From positions 5,842,225-5,906,224 of the forward strand of contig CM030837.1 in NCBI GenBank assembly GCA_018105865.1: 64,000 bases of DNA, given 5' to 3'. Position numbers and translations under genes: made by a program. Shown here one piece after another: positions 23,501 to 30,997 of this stretch (positions are counted from its first letter, which is position 1; each line of letters opens with the position of its first letter). This DNA is from Metaphire vulgaris. Taxonomy: Eukaryota > Annelida > Clitellata > Crassiclitellata > Megascolecidae. The notes beneath the pieces were generated by a model. The model did no database searches. It was not told the origin of the DNA and saw only the letters and a list, made by a program, of their open reading frames with translations.

Positions 23501-24332
23501 TCAAGTTTCACTGCGCCTTATTATGTTTGTGGCTTAGGCAGTTAAGCTAACTGATATGCTGTACCAGGAAGGGCCACAACAATCGATGTCTGACAAAACA
23601 GCCACACACAATTATAAAAACACATATAACAACCAGTTGATAAAAGACACAGGATAGGGACGGAAAGGGTTTAAAGATGGAATAGTGCTGGATGAAAGTA
23701 GATTCTTATGTATTCAGCTTCACAGGCACTAATGATTGATGTTACATCCATTGGATCAGTTCATTTGGAAGTAACAGTGATTCAGTCTGACAAAGCTATT
23801 CTCTCGGGAGACCGCTTCTTAGGATTACACTGGCCGATGCTATGCACGGAGAATTCTTACTTTCAACTTGCGGATTCTCAACACCTACTCCCGTTACTCG
23901 TTGGCGTGTCAATGTTGCTGAACTATTTCTAGGAGGGACCGCTTCTTAAGGACTCGATACCGGATTTTTTCATGGCGGCGAAGTTCTTGTTACCATCTAA
24001 GTGGATTTTTAACATCGTCCCCTTCTTACCTTCATTGACATGTCAGCGTTGTCAAAGCGCTTTTGACTTTGGTATTTTCACTATGCTACAGCGCTATATA
24101 AATTGTCCAATTAATAATAATAATAAAGCTTAAGTAGCGATTTTTGGATAATATTTGCATCTGCTGTATGTACTTTATAGACTTTTACTGAATAAGTTAT
24201 TGTTTAATTGTAGCTATTGTAACTGTGGATGGAACATACAAGACCAACTTCACTGATTCTGATGCCACATCTTTGGTAAACGAACTGAAGAAAGCTGTTG
24301 ATATGGAAAACAAATTGCGTGTGGGAAGTTGA
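10087..24332 (+). CDS. CARMA-family scaffold: CARD, coiled coil, reduced GUK-like domain
   Basis: Spliced gene. Exons seen: 10087-10258, 10775-10903, 12327-12487, 13206-13299, 14258-14416, 15147-15229, 15630-15704, 15851-15976, 16314-16468, 16997-17013, one starting at 17168 (end uncertain), 17476-17633, 19399-19514, 21782-21897, 23009-23061, 24214-24332 (stop TGA). Phases agree at all the junctions I could define. Residues about 8-97 form a CARD with the CARD9/10/11 signature (YVAFLECLEYLYPDLYKELT, then GKE). Residues about 120-385 are coiled coil and match CARD9 around KRKDELAAQCLIYHERI. The C-terminal exons resemble the CARD11 GUK end (CVRMMKEKLEINPIVVIV, then a short strand-helix tail). 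By family knowledge, such proteins nucleate BCL10 filaments and recruit MALT1 for NF-kB signalling. Total length is about 600 residues, near CARD9 and far shorter than CARD11. ATG 10087 lies 3 bases into its exon, so upstream 5'UTR exons are likely. Exon 17476-17633 needs a frame shift. Confidence 0.85.
11135..11405 (+). mobile_element. tRNA-derived SINE (family B)
   Basis: The head GCAGTGGAGCAGACTTTTGG and B box GTGGTTCAACTCCCGG are followed by CAGTCGACTCAGCTATGAAT and a tail GTGTACCTTTACC. It shares its tail, but not its body, with the SINE at 4750-5052. It sits in intron 2 of the CARMA-like gene. Confidence 0.65.
11655..12110 (-). mobile_element. 5'-truncated LINE, RT C-terminus and 3' tail
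   Basis: Minus-strand frame 12075-11734 encodes an RT C-terminal region (VLHWLPYPARVEFHML, then LFLKRLKTYLF near the end). It is followed by GGCGCTATACAAATATTTTG and a (TTACA)n tail at about 11658-11680. Located in intron 2 of the CARMA-like gene. Confidence 0.75.
12327..16468 (+). CDS. Coiled-coil exons 3-9 of the CARMA-like gene
   Basis: Seven exons (12327-12487, 13206-13299, 14258-14416, 15147-15229, 15630-15704, 15851-15976, 16314-16468) encode a charged heptad-rich region. The order follows CARD9: a linker-helix start at MMAGLLQNLTLDITKK, a central helix at QCQELIVMKESYFMQCNQLR and a last helix ending YLDEEIESL. The final donor at 16469 (GTCAGT) is preferred over GTGGGT at 16465, because only 16468 leaves the phase the next micro-exon needs. 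Confidence 0.8.
13560..13640. mobile_element. Tiny piggyBac-like MITE, copy 2
   Basis: Perfect terminal inverted repeats TTAACCCCTTAACTGGG and CCCAGTTAAGGGGTTAA enclose a 47-bp core. The TTAA ends fit piggyBac-type target duplication. It lies in an intron of the CARMA-like gene, in the opposite orientation to copy 1. Confidence 0.7.
15006..15056. repeat. (GT)n microsatellite
   Basis: About 25 uninterrupted GT units in the intron before exon 15147. Confidence 0.95.
16519..16760. repeat. Two (TA)n runs
   Basis: TA runs at about 16519-16551 and 16699-16760 within the intron after exon 16314-16468. Confidence 0.9.
16997..17013 (+). CDS. Candidate 17-bp micro-exon
   Basis: A 17-base segment lies between a strong acceptor (TTTTTCTTCATAG) and a near-consensus donor (GTAAGT). 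It joins exon 16314-16468 (phase 2) to the exon starting at 17168 (phase 1) without breaking the frame and adds a small Ala-Lys-Ser-Thr-Thr linker after the coiled coil. RNA would be needed to prove its use. Confidence 0.5.
17168..17251 (+). CDS. Uncertain linker or SH3-remnant exon
   Basis: A strong acceptor (TTTGTTTTTTTCAG) is followed by an open frame beginning YTRKDFVHFKCDFALKYLL in the phase set by the micro-exon. Two donors leave the phase 1 that the following exon needs: 17198 (after AAAT) or 17252 (after GATCTGT). The stretch FVHFKCD may be a relic of the CARD11 SH3 strand that contains VKCD, but the similarity is too short to call. The end coordinate is provisional. Confidence 0.35.
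17476..17633 (+). CDS. GUK N-terminal exon with internal frameshift
   Basis: The acceptor GTTTTTTAG starts an open frame that includes KSDPLVIFAPKE, resembling the CARD11 GUK first strand (RPVLFTP). That frame meets TGA at 17604. The frame two bases on reads LLYKHLKKNFGICEF and aligns with the following CARD11 helix and strand, running to a strong donor GTAAGAG at 17634 with exactly the phase 1 that exon 19399 needs. The switch falls near the A-runs at about 17573-17580, consistent with one missing A. It is either a consensus error or a real disabling mutation. Confidence 0.6.
17690..17970 (-). mobile_element. Fossil LINE fragment with GRPR tail domain
   Basis: Read on the minus strand with small frame changes it gives RGRPRT, NNITAWTFMTAPEAH, TQNRTLWRQLTHVIAQRW and then a stop-rich 3' end with (GAT)n. 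This is the post-RT region of a non-LTR element. The plus-strand frames here are shadows. Confidence 0.6.
18436..19006. repeat. Two mixed (TA)n/(TG)n clusters
   Basis: TG/TA runs at 18436-18481 and 18905-19006 flank the RT fragment at 18547-18830. Confidence 0.85.
18547..18830 (+). mobile_element. Fossil RT fragment
   Basis: Frame KTAKYADLTTNYIFLPLAFE is followed, after a frame change, by LGRRISESSRDIREGSFLFQ and RLSIAIQRFNAVSVR. This resembles the C-terminal end of reverse-transcriptase ORFs common in marine invertebrates. The CTGCAG before it imitates a splice acceptor but does not continue the CARMA frame. Confidence 0.65.
19399..24332 (+). CDS. GUK-like C-terminal exons of the CARMA-like gene
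   Basis: Four exons (19399-19514, 21782-21897, 23009-23061, 24214-24332) have phases 1-0, 0-2, 2-1 and 1-stop. Landmarks in order are a strand with DDVICW, a helix-strand CVRMMKEKLEINPIVVIV (CARD11 has a similar DLIKSNIYPIVLFIRV), an acidic spacer YTYEEEILNKP and a terminal strand-helix ending in SLVNELKKAVDMENK. As in other CARMAs, no nucleotide-binding P-loop is seen, so a protein-interaction role is inferred. Confidence 0.8.
19948..20285. mobile_element. hAT-like MITE
   Basis: Begins CAGTGGCATAGCAATGG and ends CTTCATCACTG. Flanks CCTCAGGT (19940-19947) and CCTCAGAT (20286-20293) agree at 7 of 8 bases. A second element is inserted one base into its right flank. Confidence 0.55.
20295..21286. 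mobile_element. hAT-like element with AATCGCGATTAA subterminal repeats
   Basis: 8-bp repeats CTCAGATC at 20287-20294 and 21287-21294. The left end has TAGTGCTGTTCAACGATTAA and the right end GATTAAAGGACAGCACTA. Both ends hold clusters of AATCGCGATTAA motifs. The core carries a minus-strand LINE RT piece and a (TA)n run. Confidence 0.65.
20815..21030 (-). mobile_element. Fossil LINE RT piece inside the hAT-like element
   Basis: The minus-strand frame has ARTNTRLFTIKYI and nearby residues typical of the LINE RT C-terminus (usually ARTNxRLFSIKYxGPKIWN). Confidence 0.45.
21363..21652 (+). mobile_element. 5'-truncated LINE 3' end
   Basis: The frame ends WFGERSFALGNPALWNSLSD, then LKTHLFNIGYELC and a stop, followed by CTGCGCTATATAAATTGTCA and an (AAAT)n tail. 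It is the same family as the minus-strand copy at 33190-34270. Confidence 0.7.
22610..22760 (+). repeat. Dispersed GGATCC-rich repeat, copy 2
   Basis: It matches the inverse complement of 5600-5720 over about 110 bp (GTGCxGTxATATTxGCTTTGG, TGTTGACCCAAAA, GGATCC). It lies in the intron before exon 23009. Confidence 0.5.
23960..24126 (+). mobile_element. LINE 3' tail
   Basis: Carries CATTGACATGTCAGCGTTG and CTACAGCGCTATATAAATTG, ending in an (AAT)n tail. It is the same tail as the minus-strand copy at 6157-6305. Confidence 0.55.
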
Positions 24333-25265
24333 TACAAGAGGCAAAAATATCAAACCACTTAGTGCATCAACAGAGTTTAGCTGTGGACTGATTTCATGAC
24401 TAGTGAACATACATACCTTTAGCACAGATGGGGGGTTAAAACTTGTGGTTACTAGTAGTAATAGTTGCAGTGCTAGGTACCAACATTTTTTTACTTCTGA
24501 TAGTTAACTGTACCGGTGTTTTGAAGACTGCATATCAGGCAGCATATCAGTAACTAATTTGCAAGTATCTTTTGTTCAGGTTTGAAGTTGTCTTTTAACA
24601 AAAGAAACTAGTTCCTTTTTTGATAAAATGTGGCTAGAAAATGTAGTATGAGACTTTTACACATGTGCCATGCATATTATATGTGTTTTATTACCATATC
24701 TTTAATGTGACTGTATGCTATATATATTGTAGGATCTATACATTTTATACACGTGTTTCTTTAACCTTGGATGAAAATACTACAAAAATTTATCAAATTT
24801 TTATATAGGAGATTGAATGAAATCGGGTAAAGATTAATAGAAAATAGAGAGAGCTTCAGTAAAACATAGTTAACATGCTAATTCGACAATGAAATAGATG
24901 ATCTGATGAAGTGCGTAAATATTAGTGTCGTGAAGTTAGAGAAGTAACTGATGTTTACAAGACAACATTCCAAGTCTACAATTTGTTAATTTATTTTGTT
25001 AACTAATTTGTTCCATATTGATTGTGATTTGTTATTTGGAATAACTGATTTGATATGTTTTTGAGTGGTCGATGAGCGAAAGAAGCTGTTCATTTCTCTA
25101 CAATTTGAAAATTTTCTGAATTTTGTTGTTTTTTTAAGCTATACCTGTAACAATATTTCTGAGTACAGTAATTACCTTATACTGTAGTTTGATTTACTTG
25201 CTGTTTTGTTCAAATTGTGTGGTCTGCCATTTTGAGTGACCCTGAAATAAACCGGTGCAATTTGG
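24333..25265 (+). other. Probable 3'UTR of the CARMA-like gene
   Basis: This is AT-rich DNA after stop codon 24330-24332 with no other recognisable coding region. A canonical AATAAA lies at 25246-25251, so cleavage would fall near 25265. Confidence 0.55.
25246..25251 (+). terminator. Poly(A) signal AATAAA
   Basis: Canonical hexamer about 0.9 kb after the stop of the CARMA-like gene, followed by a T-rich stretch. Confidence 0.5.
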
Positions 25266-26130
25266 TTTTATTTTAACTGCTCTATCATTGTGTCTTCTAT
25301 TGTGATATTATATCAGATTAGCAAAGGGATACAGTGGGATGGGCTGTGTGAATTAACAGTTACTGTACATATGGTAGGCAGATTGCTGTGTTCTCTGTCC
25401 GATTTGTCTATTATATATTTGTTTATTGATAGACCGCTGAATGAGGAAGTCTGTTGTTATCAACTAATGCACAGCTTTTATCTTGTAAGTCAATCCAGTC
25501 CATTCTAATCTGATGCTTATGGATGCTGTTTGTCAGAAAGGATTGTTGAAAATTTCAAAGCAAATTTGGATAAATCAACCTCAAGTGATTTTTAAAGTCA
25601 TTTCATAAACCACCATAAATTCACAAAGAGTTTGCTTACACTCTTTATTATGTCAGGCTACACTATATAATTGTCAGGGGTCATTCATTTATCAATTTTA
25701 TCTCACAATTTCTGCATTTTTGGTCCTACTTCCTTTTTGCTTTTTCACATTATAAGGTATCCATAGTTACACTCTGTGGGTTAGCATTTCAGCTAAAATT
25801 AGTGCCAGTACCAGGGCTGGAAGTTTTAATTATTTTTAAAATCTATTAATCACATCAACAATCAATAATTATTACTCGAAACAATAAAAGGTAAATCTAT
25901 CAGAATTGGAGATCAGAATGCAGAGACGTCATTTGGAGGGAGGCTTTTGTCCCCTGATTTTTAGGGAAAAATTTTTTGTGAATTTTTGTGTTTTAAAATT
26001 CATTGTGTTCTCAATTGTTTCTATAATTTTATTACAATCACTGGTATGTACTATGTAGTTATGTAGTATTGTATGTAGCATGTACTATGGACAAAACCAA
26101 TTTGCATACTGCATTGGTATTTTTAAAATT
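25266..26130. other. Intergenic, nothing recognised
   Basis: AT-rich sequence between the CARMA-like 3' end and the hairpin at 26136. Short frames on both strands show no family resemblance. Confidence 0.45.
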
Positions 26131-26135
26131 CTGCC

Positions 26136-26196
26136 CTTTCCTTTCTTTGGCCATGCGTATCCAAAAATGCGATACAAATGGCCAAAGAAAGGAAAG
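26136..26196. other. Perfect 19-bp inverted repeat (hairpin)
   Basis: CTTTCCTTTCTTTGGCCAT (26136-26154) is exactly complementary in reverse to 26178-26196. GTATC/GATAC extends the stem inward after a 2-base mismatch, leaving a 9-base loop. Confidence 0.85.
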
Positions 26197-26358
26197 AGCC
26201 ATGGACGAGCACTTCTACACCGTTGGCTCCCATGGTCCTTATGGACTATGGAGTGTGGTGATGATGATGATTTATGCCTGCGTTGCAGTCAAAAACCTTC
26301 CTCCCTGGAAAACAATGAAATGACGGCCCTTCCAGAGTGTGGCTGGTATGCTTAGCAC

Positions 26359-27066
26359 CAGGGGTGGCTCCACGTTGGGGATGACTGGGGATGCACCCCC
26401 ACCGGCCCACCAAAATGCATCTTCAATGGAAAATGATCGTCTAAACGGATTAGCCTTTATGTATATCCACAAAGATATGTACATATCCATAGACAATGTC
26501 GTCGGCAAATAATGTTCGCCAGTGGCGTAGCCAGGATTTCCAGAAGGGGGTTTGGATTTTTGTTGTGACCACGCCAACTTTTGAAAAAGTTTGACAAGCA
26601 AAAACCGTTATCAACTCTACTTTTTTCTTGACATGCAACAAACGTTAGCATCTCTACTTTTTTCCTCACAAGCAAAAACCCTCATTATCTCCTTGCCTCT
26701 TAAACATTGTTACATTCTTTGCCCAAAGGGGGTTTGACCCTCAAAATCGCCTCAAAAAATGAAAAATGCATGGAAACTCATTAAAAATATTTTGTTTTCG
26801 GCAGCCAAGGAGGGGGTTAACCCCAACCCCCTTAGCTACGCCACTGATATTCGCTTCCAGCAATAGAAAACTCGATTTTGCACTATGACTTTGTACAACC
26901 AGACTAAAATGGCTTTTATACATTGTAAATTCTGAACATTATATTTTATAAATAAAACCTACAGATTTCTTCTGAACCGTTTACATATAATTCCTTTGAT
27001 ATTTGACGGGATCTTCTTAGAAATTCATTGCATCCCCACCAAGAGTTCTTGGAACTGTCACTGCTG
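26359..27066. mobile_element. hAT-like MITE, host of a nested MITE
   Basis: Starts CAGGGGTGGCTCCACGTTGG and ends near ACTGTCACTGCTG. Flanks CTTAGCAC (26351) and CTCAGCAC (27067) agree at 7 of 8 bases. It contains the complete element 26520-26846. Confidence 0.45.
26520..26846. mobile_element. hAT-like MITE, CAGTGGCGTAGCC type
   Basis: Ends CAGTGGCGTAGCCAGG and TTAGCTACGCCACTG, with flanks ATGTTCGC and ATATTCGC (7 of 8). The core has TTGACAAGCAAAAACC twice in related form. It is nested inside 26359-27066. Confidence 0.7.
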
Positions 27067-27889
27067 CTCAGCACTCGATCTACTCTGGGGGATGCAACTC
27101 GGTGAAATCATTGAAATGGCGTCTTTCTGAAAAAAGATGTTTCTAAGCTATAGTGTATATACAACTTAGGTGTTCTTGATCATTTCTTCATGCAATTAAA
27201 ACTCTTGACAGCTAAAAACAGCAAAACTCGTTTTAATAAAAATAGATCTCTATACGTAAAATTTCGTGAATGTATGTTAGTATGTAGTGCTTTTTAAAAG
27301 CACCGCAGTAGCTCCTCATACATAATCTTAATACGAAGTAGCTATAGCCAAGAGGTGGGGTTCAGTTTGGCATGGTCATTTATTCCAAAGTTCATTGTGG
27401 TCAGTAGGCCCAGTACAGGAGTGCCCAGTACCAGAGAGTCTGTAAGACGCCCTGTCAGTACTATTGGCAGGGAGTCTGCTTACAGCCTCTTTGCTATTGG
27501 TAGTGCCAATGACGTATTTGAATGAAATGGCTTAGTTATATCATCGGTGTTTTGTTTTTATTTTCGAGGAAAGGTGGATTCTTTGCTTGTGTAATGACAA
27601 GTTTCTTATTGTGTTCGAATATTACATTATTTATATTCTACGTTGCGTTATCGTGATAGATACGGATAAATACATAGTTGTTGTTTGTGCTGCTTCTTTC
27701 GGATGTAGCGTTTAAATGTTGCATACCTGTTTTTAACGGGCCATTTCAACTGCACGGCCTTTCACCGACGGCTTTTTTGCCGACATGGCTGGTAATTGAC
27801 CATTCGCCAAAATGGTTTTTGTCGCGCTAGAGTTTTTTGGGCGAGAACTGCCGCCTTATACATCGGCTTATATTTTGCGTTTATTTGTT

Positions 27890-28128
27890 CTAATAGTGGT
27901 GTCACTGAACACTGTCACTGGCTTCAAATTAAGGAAATGATAGACTTTAAAATCTGCCTTCAGGTATACAAAGCACTTTATTACAAGGAACCCGTTTGTC
28001 CGGTCGGATACCCTGGATTTGACCTGAATCTTTAATGATTTGGATTTGGTGTGCCGTCGGTTGGTGCTCCTGTGCATTATGAAGTGGTGCTATGGAAGTT
28101 TAAGATTAGATTAGATTAGATTAGACAC
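27890..28128 (+). mobile_element. Decayed LINE RT fragment with (GATTA)n tail
   Basis: The frame contains HWLQIKEMIDFKICLQVYKA, close to the LINE motif HWLPIxxRIDFKIxLLVYKA, followed by stops and a (GATTA)n run at 28104-28125. Confidence 0.55.
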
Positions 28129-28129
28129 T

Positions 28130-29090
28130 CGGCCAGCCCCTCATCAGAGGTGGGATTGAATTCATGCCCCACCTCTCCCACACAGCATGTATTCCAGAGA
28201 CACGCAGATGTTCATTGCTCAGAGAAAGTATCGCGATCTGTCATCACATAACAACAGTGCTCAGACATTGCACAGGCCTTATACAGGGTATTCCAAAGTC
28301 AAAATCTTTCATTGTTGCTCAGTCCAGGAGAAAGACCAGACAGTGACATGACGAGCCCTGCCTGCCTTTGCAACTATGGGAAGCCATTTCTTTTGTTGTT
28401 AAGTGATGACATGACAGTTGATAAAGATGGCCAACATCCTTCTTTTCCATCAGCAATAATCGTCTCATTGTTTCTCAGAAAAATGTGCTGGGTCGATGGG
28501 GCTTGTATTCCCGCCTCTGTTGGGATTGGGTGATGGGGGCCAGTTGGTCTAGGGGGGGTCAATAGAGTGTGCAGTGACATGATATAACATAATTGATGCT
28601 GGCTTTCAAGCCTGTCATTTGGTACACAGCCTGTGTACACATGATTAGACGGTTTCACTTTCTTATCATACCCATGTTAGTTGTGTGAATATTGTATATT
28701 TGAATATTAATTGTATATTTGAATATTATCATGAGATGTTCTTTATAGTTAGTTTCCTTTTGACCATTAGTCTTCAGATAATTATTTTCTGTTTAATTGA
28801 TTAAGATATGCATTATAGTTTTTATAGACATATGTTTGTCTTTTAGCATTATAATTTTGTTCTTAAGTTAGTGGAAATGAATATAAGTTTAATATTAAAA
28901 TAATAAACATATTTAGTTCAGTATTTTCTCAGTTGCTTCTTGTGATGAATATTAAATAATTACTAATTAATTATTGTGTTATCATGATATACATTTTTGT
29001 GATGCACACTTTTGTCTAGCCTGATACTGCATACAGCAATAAGTATTAGGCTTTTAGACTACCGTAGTTGAGTGTTATTTGATGGTATGA
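28130..29090. other. Intergenic upstream of EFA6
   Basis: No recognised gene. Short frames on both strands near 28164-28658 have no family signature. 28680-29060 is very AT-rich. Confidence 0.4.
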
Positions 29091-29104
29091 CCAAAGTCAA
29101 TATT

Positions 29105-29195
29105 GTTATTAGTTATTAGTTGAGTGTTGATTGTACAGCGCTTTTGGTTTTGGCCGATGGCCATGTTATGGCGCTTCACAAATAGTCGAATAATA

Positions 29196-29231
<36 letters not shown>

Positions 29232-29232
29232 G
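29105..29232 (+). mobile_element. LINE 3' tail with (AAT)n
   Basis: Carries TACAGCGCTTTTGGTTTTGG and TTATGGCGCTTCACAAATAG, ending in (AAT)n. It is similar in type to other LINE tails here. Confidence 0.5.
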
Positions 29233-29517
29233 TCTAATAAGTCTAATAAAGAGAAGTGTCTATGCACAGACTTGAGGCTAAAGTTATAATTAAATATTTT
29301 GTTTCTGAGCAATGTGATTATTATCTAAATGTTTTTACTATATTGATGATGATCTACAATTAACCCAGAGTAGCATTTCATAATGTATTTCAGTTATAAG
29401 TGAATTATTTCATTAGTGCCATGCAACTCTTGACATTGACATCTTTATTGACATTGGCATCTTTATCTATTGTAAGCGATGAAATTGTGATATTCATTTT
29501 GATGTTGTTTCTTGTAG

Positions 29518-30997
29518 CCATTCGCTGCTAACTTCAATATTAGAAGCACTGAGATGTCAAGAGTTAAGTCAAAATGATTCCAACAACTCGTGCTTTGTTT
29601 TCGGACTCTCGTCCAGTTGGCTTTTCGTCAGTTAATTCGTCCCTGCCTCAAACGAATCCTACTTCAAATAATCACACCAGATCTGCTGCAAATTATTCAC
29701 CAGTTCACCAAAATCACCCAGGATCTCAGAATCCGACGAATAATCATCTGAATGTGGTCGGTTCTTATAGAGGCTTAAACAATTTCAATGCCACACAGGG
29801 CAAGCAGTCGGGCAGTGGCCAAATTCAAAGTTCATTCTTGGTGTCCCCGTGCTGCAATGCTGATACGTTGAGCTCCCCCGTATCTAATCTTTTCGATCGC
29901 ATGAACCAGTCGTCTGTGTCGAATAGCTTCTCTCCAAATGATCTCTCGACGAAAAGTTTCGGCGCTGGCGGTGATGTCAGACACAGTCCCATTCAAACCC
30001 CCTACAGGCCGCTTGCAGGGCATGTGGCATCTCTGCACAGTGGCAGTAGTCAGAGTGATCTGTTTCGTTGTGATAAGGGACAGGTCAGCGCAACATCAAA
30101 GGGTGTACCAGAAACGCCGCAACTTTCAGACTATGGCAGCGTAGGTACCTGTCAGAGCCTGCACACTGTTGCTCCACAGCATCAGTGGAGGTTTCCAGAT
30201 AAGAGTTTGAAAATCCAGGTTGTAGAAAGCGGATCAAGCAAAGACACAAATCTTCATACTCTGTCCTCACCTTCCTATGGTTATGGTTATGGCAGCGGGA
30301 AGGCATCCACCGGTAGTTCTTATTCTAAAATTGTTTCAGCGTTGGATCTTGACAGTGGCATTGACCAGGATTTTACCGAATCGGAAGAACCGCTGCCGTG
30401 TGACAGAAAAACCGAGCAAGTTTTATCTTGGAATGGAAGCAAGTCATCCTCCTATAGCAACACTACGTTGCCCCAGTTGCAGAACACAAGAGACATTCAT
30501 TTTACGAAAGATGCAGCGCCTAATGAATCATCTGAGGTGATGACATCAGAATTTGCTAACAAAACCTTTCAGTATCCAGCTGGAGATGGAGGAACTGGTT
30601 CTTTGCCATGTCGTGTTAAAAACCAAACTCTGGTAATGGTACAAAAGCCAGTTGGTCCAACCGAAGCCTTGGGATCCTCTGGCAGATTGGAGGCGTCCAA
30701 TCCGCTGACTTCGTTCAAATTTCAGAGAACTTCTTCCGAGGCTGCAAGGCGAACAGAAGAGAGACCAACTGGCATTGGGTCTGCATTGCAAAGCAGGCAC
30801 AATTCAAGCGAACTTCCAGCCTACGATGGTCCACGACTGATTTCAATGGAAAAAATTAGAGACAACTTGGATACTGGAAGCCTGCCGCATTCAACTGCTG
30901 ATGCAAATGACAAGACAAATGCATGCAGACTTGCAAGAAGACTCTATGAACTGGATGGATTTCGAAAGTCAGATGTGGCAAAGCACCTTGGAAAGAG
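29518..30997 (+). CDS. EFA6 first coding exon with 5'UTR end
   Basis: A splice acceptor (TTGTTTCTTGTAG) ends at 29517, so this exon begins in 5'UTR and the promoter lies further upstream. Coding starts at 29574 and runs open for 1424 bases to donor GTTAGT at 30998. It encodes the long low-complexity N-terminus and the first Sec7 helices. The stretch YGYGYGSG near residue 240 is a small Tyr-Gly repeat. Confidence 0.88.
29554..29577 (+). promoter_or_regulatory. Upstream ORF overlapping the EFA6 start
   Basis: ATG 29554 opens a 7-codon frame (MSRVKSK) whose TGA at 29575-29577 overlaps the main ATG at 29574 as ATGA. In eukaryotes such a uORF can lower translation or force reinitiation. Whether this exon is the only 5'UTR exon is unknown. 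Confidence 0.5.

Noticed and set aside
26069..26355. Overlapping plus-strand ORFs
   Set aside because: They span the hairpin 26136-26196 and show no codon or family signal.
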